This document shows, in pieces, positions 17,478 through 26,119 of a stretch of 64,000 nucleotides of DNA. The DNA lies in the NCBI RefSeq assembly GCF_004339745.1, contig NZ_SMGP01000002.1, positions 496,001-560,000 on the forward strand. Reading direction: 5' to 3'. Each line of letters starts with the position of its first letter. Within the stretch, counting starts at the first letter, position 1. The position numbers and the translations under genes are program-made. The DNA comes from Paraburkholderia sp. BL9I2N2 (GTDB lineage: Bacteria > Pseudomonadota > Gammaproteobacteria > Burkholderiales > Burkholderiaceae). The notes beneath the pieces were generated by a model, which saw only the letters and a list, made by a program, of their open reading frames with translations, searched no databases and was not told the DNA's origin.

Positions 17478-19262
17478 CTAGCGCGCCCCCGCCGCATAGA
17501 AACTCGCCAGATCGCGCTTGAGCGTATGCAATGCCGCGTCGTCGAGATAGATCATATGACCGGTCGGATAGTAGGCGATTCGCACATTGGCGCGCAGCGG
17601 CCCATCCACGCCAAGATGCGCAAGCGCATATTCGGTCGCATAGAACGGCGTGGCCAGATCGAAATAGCCGTTCACCGACATCACGCGCAAATGCGGATTC
17701 TGTCGCATCGCCTCGGCCAGATCACCCGCCGCGTACGGCACAGGCAGATGCTCGCCCCACCATTCGCGATGCTTCCAGTCCCACTGCGCCAACGCTTCGT
17801 CGTTGAAGACGCGGTAGCGCTCGGCCGGCATGAAGTGCAGATCCTGAGCGAAATGCTGGTGCAGCGCCGCGTCGAAAGCACTCGAGACGCTACTTACCGA
17901 CGCATCGTAATCAGGACGCTCGGATACGCTGTCGAAGTCGATGCCTTCGAAACGCGCATCGTAACGGCCGACGCTGCGCGCCTGATCGCGCAGCAATTCA
18001 CTGCGATAACGCGACGGATAGAGACGCAAGCGGCTGCGCTTCACATAGCCGACATCGAGGCCGGTGAACTGCGCGACTCGCGCGGCGATCGCGTCGCGCT
18101 CGGCGTCGGGCAGCGCATCACCTTGCGCGAGCGCCTGCGCATACGGGCCGCGCGCGAACGCGCGGGCTTCGTCGAGAAAGGCCGGCAGACTGGCCGGCTT
18201 CGGCACGATCTTGTCGTGATACCAGGCGATCGCCGCGAAGCTCGGCAGATAGCTTTCGCTTTTGAAATCCGAGCCCGCCGAAAACGCGGCCGAGTCGAGC
18301 ACCGACGACATCAGGATCACGCCGTTGAGCGCGATATTGTTCTGCCCCAACTGATACGCGAGCATCGCGGCACGCGCGGTGCCATACGATTCGCCCAGCA
18401 GGTACTTGGGCGAATTCCAGCGCTGATTCACCGTCAGATAGCGGTCGATGAATTGCGAAAACGCGCCGAGATCCTTATCGACGCCCCAGAAGTCTTTGCC
18501 GGTGCCATGACCGACCACCCTCGACAAGCCCGCGCCGACGGCGTCGATGAATACCAGGTCGGTCGTATCGAGCAGGCTGTCGGGATTGTCGGCGAGCGTG
18601 TAAGGCGCGGGCGGCGTGATGTCGGGACTCGCGGTGCGGACCCGCTTCGGTCCGAACGAGCCGATCATCAGGAACACGGTGCCGGCGCCCGGCCCACCGT
18701 TAAACAGGAACGTGACCGGTCGCTTTTCCGGCGTTTTGCTGGCCACGGTGTAAGCGACATAAAAGACGCTCGCGTTGGCCTGCCCCGTCCTGTCGCGCAA
18801 CAACAGGTTGCCGGCGGTGGCCGTGTAGTCGATCTTGCGGCCATCGAGCCGGATGGAATGCTGCGTGACCGACGAGGTTTCAGGCGGTACCGGAATCGCC
18901 GCCGGCTCAGGTTTCGCGTTGCGCTGCGCCGTGCTGCCCGATGTTTCGTTCTGCGTCGTCGCGACGGGGCGTGGCTGGCGAGGCGTGCGCTGCGGCTGGG
19001 CTGCGTGCGGCTCATCGAGCGGTGGGTCAGTCGCCTCCGCGCGTTGATTGGGCGTGCCGCTCACGATGCGTGGCGCGTCCGGCGCCGACGCCTCGACGTC
19101 CGCGCTTGCAGCGGCTTCCGGCGAATCGTCTGGTTCAGCCGCCGCGCACATCGTGCTGAACGTGGCGAGCGCGAGCAGCACGAGCGCCATCGCGACGAGC
19201 GCGGCCGCCATCGATCCTGCCATCAGTGATTGGCGCAACCAGAAGGTGAAGCGAAGGCCCAT
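17478..19262 (-). CDS. S10-family serine carboxypeptidase, exported
   Basis: Encodes 594 residues from the ATG at 19262, which begins a leader (LRQSLMAGSMAAALVAMALVLLALATFSTMCAAA with a cleavage-like AAA). A low-complexity Pro/Ala/Thr linker follows, then the peptidase domain. The triad is visible: Ser in LLGESYGTARAAM, Asp in VNGYFDLATPFYATE and His in YPTGHMIYLD; FLFNGGPGAGTVF is the oxyanion region. S10 enzymes trim C-terminal residues from peptides at acidic pH; periplasmic action is inferred. The frame is open to 19346 upstream. It is monocistronic. Confidence 0.88.
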   Translation of the reverse strand: MGLRFTFWLRQSLMAGSMAAALVAMALVLLALATFSTMCAAAEPDDSPEAAASADVEASAPDAPRIVSGTPNQRAEATDPPLDEPHAAQPQRTPRQPRPVATTQNETSGSTAQRNAKPEPAAIPVPPETSSVTQHSIRLDGRKIDYTATAGNLLLRDRTGQANASVFYVAYTVASKTPEKRPVTFLFNGGPGAGTVFLMIGSFGPKRVRTASPDITPPAPYTLADNPDSLLDTTDLVFIDAVGAGLSRVVGHGTGKDFWGVDKDLGAFSQFIDRYLTVNQRWNSPKYLLGESYGTARAAMLAYQLGQNNIALNGVILMSSVLDSAAFSAGSDFKSESYLPSFAAIAWYHDKIVPKPASLPAFLDEARAFARGPYAQALAQGDALPDAERDAIAARVAQFTGLDVGYVKRSRLRLYPSRYRSELLRDQARSVGRYDARFEGIDFDSVSERPDYDASVSSVSSAFDAALHQHFAQDLHFMPAERYRVFNDEALAQWDWKHREWWGEHLPVPYAAGDLAEAMRQNPHLRVMSVNGYFDLATPFYATEYALAHLGVDGPLRANVRIAYYPTGHMIYLDDAALHTLKRDLASFYAAGAR

Positions 19263-19450
19263 GAGTTTCCCGACCGCGAGTCGATAGGCGCCGATGTCCG
19301 GAAGGTCAATGGTTAAGACGAACTCGGCGCTCGATTTTTGATGCAAGCATTTGCCGCGTCAATCGAAAACTGGCGAGGACGCGCCCTCCTCCCCACGACG
19401 TATCGCTGCGTGACGCTAATCGAAAAGCAAACGAAATGTTGACGAAAGAC

Positions 19451-20629
19451 TCAACGACCCGGCAATGCACCGACGAATACAGCGATCCGCTCGCACGCAT
19501 CGATGAGGCGCGCTTCGTCGACAACGAACCCCAGCCGCACGAACCCATTCGCCGTCTCGCCGAAAGCGCTCGCGTCGAGCAGCGACACGCCCTGCGCGCG
19601 AAACAGTTGCCAGGTGAAATCGACCGTATCGAGGCCCGTGCCGCTCACGTCCACCATCATGAACATGCCCGCCTCGGGCAACAGGCACCGCAAGCCCGGC
19701 ACACGATGCAAACGCCCGAATACCACGTCGCGCCGGCGCCGGTAGATCTCACGCATCTCGGCGGCGATCTGAGCCTTGTGCTGCAACGCCGTCAATGCGG
19801 CCTGCTGGATGAAGCCGGGCAAGCCGTACAGCATCGCAAGCGCGAGCCGCCCCATATGCTCGATCAGTTCGGTGGGCCCGATCGCCCAGCCCACGCGCCA
19901 ACCCGCCATTGCATGCGATTTCGACAGACTGCCGAGCGTCACGGTGCGCTCCGCCATGCCAGGCAGCGCGGCAATGCTCACGTGCTCGCGTTCGAAGGTC
20001 AGCTCGGCGTAGACCTCGTCGGACAGCACCCATAGGTCGTGCTCGCAAGCGAGCCGCGCGATACGTTCGAGATCGGCGCGTTGCATGACCACGCCGGTCG
20101 GATTGCATGGCGTCGCGAAGAAAATGGCCTTGGTGCGCGACGTGACGGCCGCCTCCAACGCGTCGCAGTCGACGTGAAACGCCCGCGCCGCATCGACCGG
20201 CACCGTCACGAGCGTGGCGCCGGCCGCGCGCACGCAGGCCTCGTAGGTCAGATACATGGGCTCGGGGACGATCACTTCATCGCCCGCTTCGAGCAGACAC
20301 AACGATGCGGCGAACACACCGTTCTGCGCCCCCGCGGTCAGGATCACGTTGGCGGCGCTCACGGCACAGCCGGTCATGCGCGTGTGTTCCGCGGCAATCG
20401 CCGCGCGCACCGGCTCGCGGCCGGAGACGGCGCTGTAGTGCGTGTCGCCGCCGCGCAAGGCCTCGATTGCACGCTCGACGATCGGCGCGGGCGTGGCGAA
20501 ATCGGGGTCCCCCACGCTCAGCACGATGACGTCTTCACCTCTCGCCTCCGCCTGTTGCGCGACACGATGTATTTCCCACGCGGAGGTGCGCCGGCCCTGC
20601 AAGCGTTCGACCAGATTCGAGTACTTCAT
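19451..20629 (-). CDS. PLP-dependent class I/II aminotransferase
   Basis: Encodes 392 residues. The start MKYSNLVERLQGRRTSAWEIH at 20629 is chosen; an upstream in-frame ATG at 20650 (MGNGVGS) is possible. Fold type I hallmarks: VILTAGAQNGVFAASLCLL, ATPCNPTGVV, the Asp in LWVLSDEVYAEL, the Schiff-base Lys in SLSKSHAMAGWRVGW, and the C-terminal Arg in FVRLGFV. Similar to aspartate/aromatic-type aminotransferases; the exact amino donor is not evident. It is separated from rpoN by a strong terminator, so it has its own promoter. Confidence 0.88.
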   Translation of the reverse strand: MKYSNLVERLQGRRTSAWEIHRVAQQAEARGEDVIVLSVGDPDFATPAPIVERAIEALRGGDTHYSAVSGREPVRAAIAAEHTRMTGCAVSAANVILTAGAQNGVFAASLCLLEAGDEVIVPEPMYLTYEACVRAAGATLVTVPVDAARAFHVDCDALEAAVTSRTKAIFFATPCNPTGVVMQRADLERIARLACEHDLWVLSDEVYAELTFEREHVSIAALPGMAERTVTLGSLSKSHAMAGWRVGWAIGPTELIEHMGRLALAMLYGLPGFIQQAALTALQHKAQIAAEMREIYRRRRDVVFGRLHRVPGLRCLLPEAGMFMMVDVSGTGLDTVDFTWQLFRAQGVSLLDASAFGETANGFVRLGFVVDEARLIDACERIAVFVGALPGR

Positions 20630-20697
20630 TGAGCCCACCCCGTTTCCCATGGACCCGCCAATGTAAAGGGGCACGCGCGAAACGTCCAGATACGAAA

Positions 20698-20733
20698 AAG
20701 CGCCACGCGAGCGAACAGCCTCGCGTGGCGCTT
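20698..20733 (-). terminator. intrinsic terminator after rpoN
   Basis: A perfect 14-bp stem (AAGCGCCACGCGAG with CTCGCGTGGCGCTT) encloses 8 bases. Read on the minus strand it is followed by a T-rich run (CTTTTTCG). It lies 31 bp past the rpoN stop and ends that leftward transcript. A smaller GCCCC/GGGGC hairpin (20741-20757) sits between the two. Confidence 0.85.
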
Positions 20734-20763
20734 GAGCGTTGCCCCGTTTTAAGGGGCGGCGCG

Positions 20764-22245
20764 TTAAAGCTGGCGGCGCAACTCCGCCGGCGGTACCTTC
20801 ATCAGGTGCCGGTATTTCGCCACGGTGCGGCGCGCCACCAGCACGCCCTGGTCGGCGAGCATTTTGGCAAGCGTCACATCCGAGAGCGGATCGCGCGTGT
20901 TTTCCGCGGCGATCATTTCCTTGAGCAGCGCGCGCACGGCCGCGGCCGAACACGTACCGCCGCTTTCCGTGCCCAGTTCGCGCGGGAAGAAGTGCTTGAA
21001 TTCGAAAATACCGCGCGGCGTGGCCATATATTTGTTGCCGGTGGCACGCGAGATGGTGGATTCGTGCAGGCCGAGTTCCTCGGCGACGTCGCGCAGCACC
21101 ATCGGCTTGAGCGCGATTTCGCCGTACTGGAAGAAGGCCTTCTGATGCGCGACGATGCATTCGGCCACGCGCTGAATCGTGTCGAAGCGTTGCTGCGCGT
21201 TGCGGATCAGCCAGCGTGCTTCCTGCAGTTGCTGCGCGAGCGGCGAACGGCTCGCGCCGGCCGACTGCGCGAACAGTTCCGCATACATGCGATGGATACG
21301 CGCGCGCGGCTGCACCGCCGGGTTGATCGCCACGACCCACTTGTTGCGGACCTGACGCACGATCACGTCCGGCACCACGTAGTTGTCTTCGGTACGGCCG
21401 TAGCTGTTGCCAGGTTTCGGGTCGAGCTTGCGCACCAGCGCGCAGGCCACGCGCAATTCTTCGGCGCTGCAGGCGATCTGCTTTTGCAGTTCGGCCTGCT
21501 CGCGGCGCGCGAGCCGTTCCAGATGATGTTCGACGATTTGCCGCGCGACTTCGCGCCCCGGCGTGTCGGCGGGCAACGCGTTCACCTGGAGCGACAGGCA
21601 CTCGGACAACGAACGCGCGCCCAGACCCGGCCGATCGAGCGATTGCACGAGACGCAGCGCCACCAGCAATTCTTCTTCGGTCAATTCGGGTTCGAGATCG
21701 ACGCTGTCCGCGAGATCGGCGAGTTCCTGGCGCAGATAGCCGTCGTCGTCGAGCGCCTCGATGATGAAGCGGGCCACCGCGCGGTCACGGTCGTCGAGTC
21801 GGTAAAGGCGCAGCGAATCGTGCAGTTGCTCGCGCAAGGTCGGCTGCGAGCGCGCCCATTCGGCCGGGTCGCTGCTGTCCGAGTCGCCGTTCTGGCGCGT
21901 CGAACTGCGGCTGCTGTAGTCGCCGGAGAAGTCGCCCGGCATGTCGTCCTGGCCCGCGCCTTCCAGCGTATCGTTGGCGCCGGATTCAGCCTGCACCGAA
22001 TCCGGTTCGGCGCTTGCGACGGTGTCGGCGGCGGGCAGCGCGCCGCCGTCTTCGCCGGAGCTTGCGGTTGACAGCGCAACGTCTTCCGTCTCCGACGAGT
22101 CGTACTCGAGGAACGGATTGGTGTCGAGCGCCGTGCGCAATTCCTGCTGGAACTCCAGAGACGACAACTGCAACAGACGCACCGATTGCTGCAGACGCGG
22201 CGTGAGTGCGAGAGACTGCCTTGTGCGTAGTTCAATTGAAGGCAT
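20764..22245 (-). CDS. rpoN: RNA polymerase sigma-54 factor, orphan copy
   Basis: Encodes 493 residues. Region I is intact (MPSIELRTRQSLALTPRLQQSVRLLQLSSLEFQQEL), region II is acidic and Ser-rich (about 47-115), the core-binding domain follows, then the HTH (LHESTISRATGNKYMATPRGIFEFKHFF) and the RpoN box near the C-terminus. The box reads ARRTVAKYRH, with His in place of the usual final Glu of ARRTVAKYRE. The normal neighbours of the housekeeping copy (lptB, hpf, ptsN) are missing, so this is probably the second rpoN found in many Burkholderia-group genomes. It lies beside a run of genes preceded by sigma-54-like promoters. Confidence 0.93.
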   Translation of the reverse strand: MPSIELRTRQSLALTPRLQQSVRLLQLSSLEFQQELRTALDTNPFLEYDSSETEDVALSTASSGEDGGALPAADTVASAEPDSVQAESGANDTLEGAGQDDMPGDFSGDYSSRSSTRQNGDSDSSDPAEWARSQPTLREQLHDSLRLYRLDDRDRAVARFIIEALDDDGYLRQELADLADSVDLEPELTEEELLVALRLVQSLDRPGLGARSLSECLSLQVNALPADTPGREVARQIVEHHLERLARREQAELQKQIACSAEELRVACALVRKLDPKPGNSYGRTEDNYVVPDVIVRQVRNKWVVAINPAVQPRARIHRMYAELFAQSAGASRSPLAQQLQEARWLIRNAQQRFDTIQRVAECIVAHQKAFFQYGEIALKPMVLRDVAEELGLHESTISRATGNKYMATPRGIFEFKHFFPRELGTESGGTCSAAAVRALLKEMIAAENTRDPLSDVTLAKMLADQGVLVARRTVAKYRHLMKVPPAELRRQL

Positions 22246-22526
22246 TGTAGTGAGATCCCGTTAATAGCCGAAAAATGGTGAGTAACCTCCCAAGAGCAAC
22301 TGTCGTACCAGCTCGCGCAACGCCCTGTTTTTTCTACGCTTTGCCTTTCAGGCCCGCCAATTGCGCAGGCCGCCAGGCGCTTTTTTTACAAGCACCCGGC
22401 AAATTCCGGTCCCTCCCGCCGCGAGCCGCCGAGCGTGGCGCCGACGCTTCGCGGCGGCCTATTCCTCAGCCTAAATACCTATGCCGTAACGGCTTTTCCG
22501 CGACGGCAGTCTTTTGACGCCATGGC

Positions 22527-22542
22527 GGGCACACCGCTTGCG
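22527..22542 (+). promoter_or_regulatory. candidate sigma-54 promoter before the BON gene
   Basis: GGGCACACCGCTTGCG keeps the strict GG-N10-GC spacing with GGCAC and TTGC elements. It is about 200 bp upstream of the BON gene, so the leader would be long. The rest of the 495-bp gap 22246-22740 shows no gene; it must also hold the leftward rpoN promoter, which I could not place. Confidence 0.5.
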
Positions 22543-22740
22543 TCCAGGCACTATGTGGACGGACGCCGGTCTTTGCAGGCAACGCGCAAGCGCAGCGGAT
22601 GCAGACCGTCATCCGGTGTCGATAACGGGCCCTGACGGAACCGTAGCGGCAACGATCCCACGCGTGTCATCGGCGGCTCCGGCCGCGATCGACCGCAGGC
22701 AACAAGACCGCAATTTTCATCAACACCCGAAGGAGAAACC

Positions 22741-23082
22741 ATGAAGACCATCCAACTTTTGAAGACCGCAGGTAGCATCGCTTGTGTCGCTTTCGCACTG
22801 AACGCGACCAACGTCATGGCGCAGAGCAGCGCTCCGTCGGCGGCGTCCGAAACCATCGGCCAGCACGTCGATGACGGCACCATCACCACCAAGGTCAAGG
22901 CAGACCTGCTGGCCGCGAAGAACGTCAAGTCGACGCACATCCACGTGAAGACCCGCAAGGGCGTGGTGTGGCTCACGGGAACAGTGCCTTCGGCCGACGA
23001 CAAGGCAGCAGCCGGCGAAGTCGTAGAGGCAGTGAAGGGTGTCTCGAGCGTCAAGAACCATCTGAAGATCGCTGCTGAATAA
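22741..23082 (+). CDS. BON-domain periplasmic protein (OsmY-like)
   Basis: Encodes 113 residues. Signal peptide (MKTIQLLKTAGSIACVAFALNATNVMAQ) cut near residue 28, then one BON domain (DDGTITTKVKADLLAAKNVKSTHIHVKTRKGVVWLTGTV, ending VKNHLKIAAE). BON domains bind membranes or phospholipid and are common in osmotic and stress proteins such as OsmY and Kbp; OsmY has two copies, here there is one. GAAGGAG gives a strong ribosome site. First member of the small-stress-protein island. Confidence 0.9.
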   Translation: MKTIQLLKTAGSIACVAFALNATNVMAQSSAPSAASETIGQHVDDGTITTKVKADLLAAKNVKSTHIHVKTRKGVVWLTGTVPSADDKAAAGEVVEAVKGVSSVKNHLKIAAE

Positions 23083-23152
23083 GAGCGGCCGGTCGACCCG
23101 GGAAGTGCCGCTTTCGTTTGGCGTTTCCCGGTGTTTCTGGTTCAGGAAACAG

Positions 23153-23183
23153 AAAAGCCATCCGCGTTGCGGATGGCTTTTTT
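23153..23183 (+). terminator. intrinsic terminator after the BON gene
   Basis: AAAAGCCATCCGC and GCGGATGGCTTTT pair over three loop bases and end in a six-T run. It is 70 bp past the BON stop. The A-run on the left makes it usable from both sides. Confidence 0.88.
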
Positions 23184-23188
23184 ATGTG

Positions 23189-23216
23189 CAATCGGCTTCC
23201 GAATGGAAGCCGATTG
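23189..23216 (-). terminator. 12-bp hairpin, probable terminator for the PA2169-type gene
   Basis: CAATCGGCTTCC and GGAAGCCGATTG enclose GAAT. Read leftwards it is followed by GCACATAAAAAAG rather than a T-run, so termination may also rely on the adjoining bidirectional hairpin at 23153-23183. Confidence 0.5.
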
Positions 23217-23272
23217 CGGTTAAGAAAGAACAATAACCGGCGCCCTATCGAGCGCCGATTGCTCAGCCACTT

Positions 23273-23725
23273 TTAGCGCTTGGCCGCCGCATATTGATCG
23301 CGCAGGTCACGCACGCGGTCATGATTCTGCAGCACGCCCTGGTACTGCCGCTCGACGATCGCCCGCACATCCGCCGGCAATTCCTTTTCGAGCGCATCGT
23401 GATAGCGCTTCTTCGCGACGTCCTCGCCCTTCTCGCACTCGGCCAGAATCTCGTGGTCACTGCGATCCGTCACGGCCGACTTCACGTCGACCCAACCGCG
23501 ATGCAGCGCGCCGCTCATGCTGCCGCCGGTTTCGGGCTTGCCGCCCAGCCCTTGAACCACGTCCTGCAGCTCACGCGCGCCGCGCGTGCAGTCTTCCGCA
23601 CGTGACAGGAACAGCGTTTTCAACTGCGCGTCGTGCGCGTCTTCGGCTGCTTTGCGAAAGCCCTTCTCGCCGTCCTTCGACGTTTCGACCAGATCGTTCA
23701 ACACGGAAACAACGTTCGTAGCCAT
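23273..23725 (-). CDS. PA2169-family four-helix-bundle protein (DUF2383)
   Basis: Encodes 150 residues, all helical and charged, with the family's start (VVSVLNDLVETSKDGEKGFRKAAEDA), a CTRGARELQDVV segment and the end YQGVLQNHDRVRDLRDQY. The fold is ferritin-like, and Glu/His residues (ALHRGW, ECEKGEDVAKKRYHDAL) could bind metal. Family members occur in stress-gene clusters; biochemical role unknown. TGGAGG precedes the ATG. A weak sigma-54-like element lies about 105 bp upstream. Confidence 0.88.
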   Translation of the reverse strand: MATNVVSVLNDLVETSKDGEKGFRKAAEDAHDAQLKTLFLSRAEDCTRGARELQDVVQGLGGKPETGGSMSGALHRGWVDVKSAVTDRSDHEILAECEKGEDVAKKRYHDALEKELPADVRAIVERQYQGVLQNHDRVRDLRDQYAAAKR

Positions 23726-23828
23726 TCAATACCTCCAAGGGTTTCGTTAGTCATGGAATCCGTCGCCGGAGAATCGTCAGGCTGTTGCCAGGCGCCCGCC
23801 CTCCGACGATGGAGTTCATGGATCTATT

Positions 23829-23844
23829 CGCACGAGCCGTGCCC
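23829..23844 (-). promoter_or_regulatory. weak sigma-54-like promoter before the PA2169-type gene
   Basis: On the minus strand GGGCACGGCTCGTGCG has GG-N10-GC spacing and GGCACG, but GTGC instead of TTGC. It faces away from the perfect site at 23978-23993, giving a divergent pair in the 371-bp gap 23726-24096. No other gene is seen in that gap. Confidence 0.35.
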
Positions 23845-23977
23845 GACGGCTATCGCCGTGGACGTATTGCGCGCTGCGACGACGACGCACGTGCAATCTT
23901 GCCAACACGCGTAAATGTTGCCCGCCGCGAAGCCTCGCGACCGCCCGCAAAGCCCCGCCCAGCGGGCTTCCGTTCGA

Positions 23978-23993
23978 TGGCACAGCGGTTGCT
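23978..23993 (+). promoter_or_regulatory. sigma-54 promoter, perfect consensus match
   Basis: TGGCACAGCGGTTGCT matches TGGCAC-R-N4-TTGCW at every defined position with the required 10-bp GG-GC spacing. A start about 12 bp downstream would leave a leader of roughly 92 bases before the ATG at 24097. Confidence 0.75.
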
Positions 23994-24096
23994 TTATATG
24001 CTCCGCCCCCAGCACGCGTGCAACGCAACAACAGACTGCAAGACGTGCCAATGGATTGAAAACAATGGGAAGGCAACAACGACAGGGAATATCACC

Positions 24097-24339
24097 ATGA
24101 AGATCAGGAGCGCAGAATTTCTGGCCGCCGTCGCGATCATCACCTCGGCCGCCGTGATGCAGATTCGAGAACATGTGCAAGTGCGGGAAGCGCCGTCCGC
24201 GAATGCTCAGGCAACGTCGCCTTCGTGTGGCGTGATGCATGATGGACTCGTGCCGGCTGCTTGCGAGCCGACGCGCGATGAGCGCCCGGTGGAGCGCGCG
24301 CCGCAGCCGCAACGCAATGCGCCGCAAGTCTGGGTCTGA
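24097..24339 (+). CDS. small hypothetical exported or membrane-anchored protein
   Basis: Encodes 80 residues: a basic start, a hydrophobic stretch (FLAAVAIITSAAVM) able to act as signal or anchor, then a polar, Pro/Arg-rich tail with two cysteines (SCGVMHD and AACEPT). ACAGGG lies upstream as a modest ribosome site. The reading frame is open back to 23785, but a consensus sigma-54 promoter sits inside that part, which supports the shorter gene. No family recognised. Located in the stress-protein island, so regulation with its neighbours is inferred. Confidence 0.6.
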   Translation: MKIRSAEFLAAVAIITSAAVMQIREHVQVREAPSANAQATSPSCGVMHDGLVPAACEPTRDERPVERAPQPQRNAPQVWV

Positions 24340-24366
24340 GCAGAGAGTCGAGTACTGACAGGCACC

Positions 24367-24398
24367 AAAAAAAACGGCCCGGCTGATGTCGGGCCGTT
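24367..24398 (-). terminator. intrinsic terminator of the glycine-zipper gene
   Basis: AACGGCCCG and CGGGCCGTT form a 9-bp stem. Read leftwards it runs into eight T residues. It lies 34 bp past the stop of the minus-strand gene at 24432, and could also stop the plus-strand gene ending at 24339. Confidence 0.85.
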
Positions 24399-24431
24399 CA
24401 GCTAATGACCGCAGCGAAAACGCGCGTCAAC

Positions 24432-25022
24432 TCAAGCGCTCCTCTCGCTGAACTCACTGAGCGGCACAGGCTGCTTCAACGGATCGAAGTCGGCCCAGCG
24501 TCCCTGCTGCCAGCGTCCGCTTGCCCGCTCGATCGCCATGCCGCCTGCTTCGCGCAAAACGCGCGCCGCATCGAACTGATTATCCGGCGAGACGTGCACG
24601 GCCACGAGCACGCCGGAATCGCGCGTCTCCTCGTGGAATGCCGGACGATGGCCCGTATGGCCAGCGTGGCCAGCGTCACGCGTTCGCGACATCGCCCCGA
24701 TCAGCGAGCCGACATACGCGCCGACGCCCGCGGCAATCAACGACACGATGATCGGCGCGGAGAACGCCGCGAAGATCCCGACGCCGACCACGGCGCCGAC
24801 TACCGCCCCGATGGTGACGCCCATGCCGGCACCTTTGGGCGCATCCCTCGCGCCGGCATCAGTGCTGGTGTCGCCGCCGATCGGAAAACGCGCGTGCTGG
24901 CCACGCGGATTGACGAAGAACAGTGTGACGTCTTCCTCGACGAAACCTGCATTGAAGAGCTTTGCCGCCGCATCTTCAGCGGCGGGAAAAGTCGTAAAGC
25001 GTGCTGCGACGATGAGTGACAT
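24432..25022 (-). CDS. hypothetical membrane protein with glycine-zipper segment, general-stress type
   Basis: Encodes 196 residues. AAGGAGG precedes the ATG at 25022; the frame is open to 25115. The N-terminal about 45 residues (AARFTTFPAAEDAAAKLFNAGFVEEDVTLFF) and the C-terminal part (VLVAVHVSPDNQFDAARVLREAGGMAIE) are each ferredoxin-like and resemble one another. Between them is a long Gly/Ala/Val hydrophobic zipper (GVTIGAVVGAVVGVGIFAAF...GAYVGSLIGAMSR). Similar proteins are annotated as general stress or glycine-zipper proteins; molecular role unknown. Confidence 0.75.
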   Translation of the reverse strand: MSLIVAARFTTFPAAEDAAAKLFNAGFVEEDVTLFFVNPRGQHARFPIGGDTSTDAGARDAPKGAGMGVTIGAVVGAVVGVGIFAAFSAPIIVSLIAAGVGAYVGSLIGAMSRTRDAGHAGHTGHRPAFHEETRDSGVLVAVHVSPDNQFDAARVLREAGGMAIERASGRWQQGRWADFDPLKQPVPLSEFSERSA

Positions 25023-25114
25023 GAGGCCTCCTTGCATCGTTGGATAGCGTTTGCGGACCATGCCGCCGCATTTCGCCGCGCCGCACAGCGCGCGAGCGAC
25101 GGCACGCGCCGGCA

Positions 25115-25459
25115 CTACGCCGTGGTGCCGCGATCCGGTTCCATGCCTTCCACTCTGAACAGTCCGCTATGCAACACTACGCCTTCACCGTCGTTCTGGT
25201 CGAGTGCTTCTGCGCAAACCGAACGGATACGTTGACGGCCTTTGTCGAAGGCGGCCATCAGCGCGGCTTCCAGGGCGGAATCGGCGCCGAAATGATCCTC
25301 GAGCGCTTCGGCGGTAATCGTGCAGACGACCGGTTCGCCATCCACCCGCGCCATGAAGCGCACGGTCAGATTCGCTCCGTCGAAGACCGGCTTGTCGTCG
25401 GAAAAAGTGATCTGCATAAGGGAATCCTCATAGGCCGGTCGCGGCAGGATCGCGTTCAT
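25115..25459 (-). CDS. DUF1488 family protein
   Basis: Encodes 114 residues from the ATG at 25459, which overlaps the upstream stop as ATGA; a second start at 25417 (MQITFSDDKPVFDG, with AGGA upstream) would give 100 residues and begins where the family similarity begins. The domain reads LTVRFMARVDGEPVVCTITAEALEDHFG and ends with AFDKGRQRIRSVCAEAL. Small cytoplasmic protein of unknown function, common in Burkholderia-group stress clusters. Cotranscribed with the DUF4142 gene. Confidence 0.8.
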   Translation of the reverse strand: MNAILPRPAYEDSLMQITFSDDKPVFDGANLTVRFMARVDGEPVVCTITAEALEDHFGADSALEAALMAAFDKGRQRIRSVCAEALDQNDGEGVVLHSGLFRVEGMEPDRGTTA

Positions 25460-26019
25460 GGCGAACCCTTCATTGCGCCGGCGAGTTGCTGCGCCATCGC
25501 GAGATGATGTTTGATGGTCGGCAGCGCGTGTAGAGCCGCCGCCTTGAGTTGCGCATCGGTGCCGCTGGTGCTTTCCTGCTGGAACAGATCGACCGCTCGC
25601 TGATGCGCTTCCACTCCGATCTGCTCGACGTAGGCTTGATCGAATTCCTTGCCCTTGAGCGTCTGGAGTTTGCCGACCAGCGCGGAATCCGCCGACGGCG
25701 TCGAGGTGAAGCCCTTCTTCGAGACGAGCGCCGCCATCGCGTGGGAGAGTTTCGTGTGGTCCGTAATCATCTGCTGCGCGAATTTCTTCACTTTTGGATC
25801 GCTGGAATTCTTCAGCGCAACCTTGCTGGCTGCGATTTCGGTGGCGTCGGCCTGCGAGGCGTCCTGCACGAATTGCTGATCCGCCGGCGAAAGCTTCGTG
25901 CCGCTGACCGGTGCATCGCTCGCCGGAGCGTCGCTGGCTTGCGCGTAGACCGCGCCGATGGACGCCGCGCTCAAACTGAGCGCGACAGCCATCGCTTGTA
26001 GGGAATACCGGAATCTCAT
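25456..26019 (-). CDS. DUF4142 exported protein
   Basis: Encodes 187 residues. The start at 26019 has GGGAG and begins a signal peptide (MRFRYSLQAMAVALSLSAASIGAVYAQ). The mature part is the helical DUF4142 bundle (LSPADQQFVQDASQADATEIAASKVALKNSSDPKVKKFAQQMITDHTKL, ending LPTIKHHLAMAQ), which has a ferritin-like layout with paired His residues. Periplasmic, function unknown, often induced by stress. First gene of a two-gene unit with DUF1488. Confidence 0.87.
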   Translation of the reverse strand: MRFRYSLQAMAVALSLSAASIGAVYAQASDAPASDAPVSGTKLSPADQQFVQDASQADATEIAASKVALKNSSDPKVKKFAQQMITDHTKLSHAMAALVSKKGFTSTPSADSALVGKLQTLKGKEFDQAYVEQIGVEAHQRAVDLFQQESTSGTDAQLKAAALHALPTIKHHLAMAQQLAGAMKGSP

Positions 26020-26119
26020 GCACTTTCTCCCAGGTCGACGGATACACCGAAGCGGAACCGGTGAAACGTGGCGCGACATTCATCAAATGCGAATGCGCGC
26101 GCTCCGCGCGTCACTCCGC

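Noticed and set aside
19346..19450. upstream extension of the serine carboxypeptidase to 19346
   Set aside because: The start at 19262 begins a standard leader; the extra 28 residues would place charged sequence before it.
23785..24096. N-terminal extension of the small gene at 24097
   Set aside because: A consensus sigma-54 promoter lies inside it and the ATG at 24097 starts a signal-like segment.
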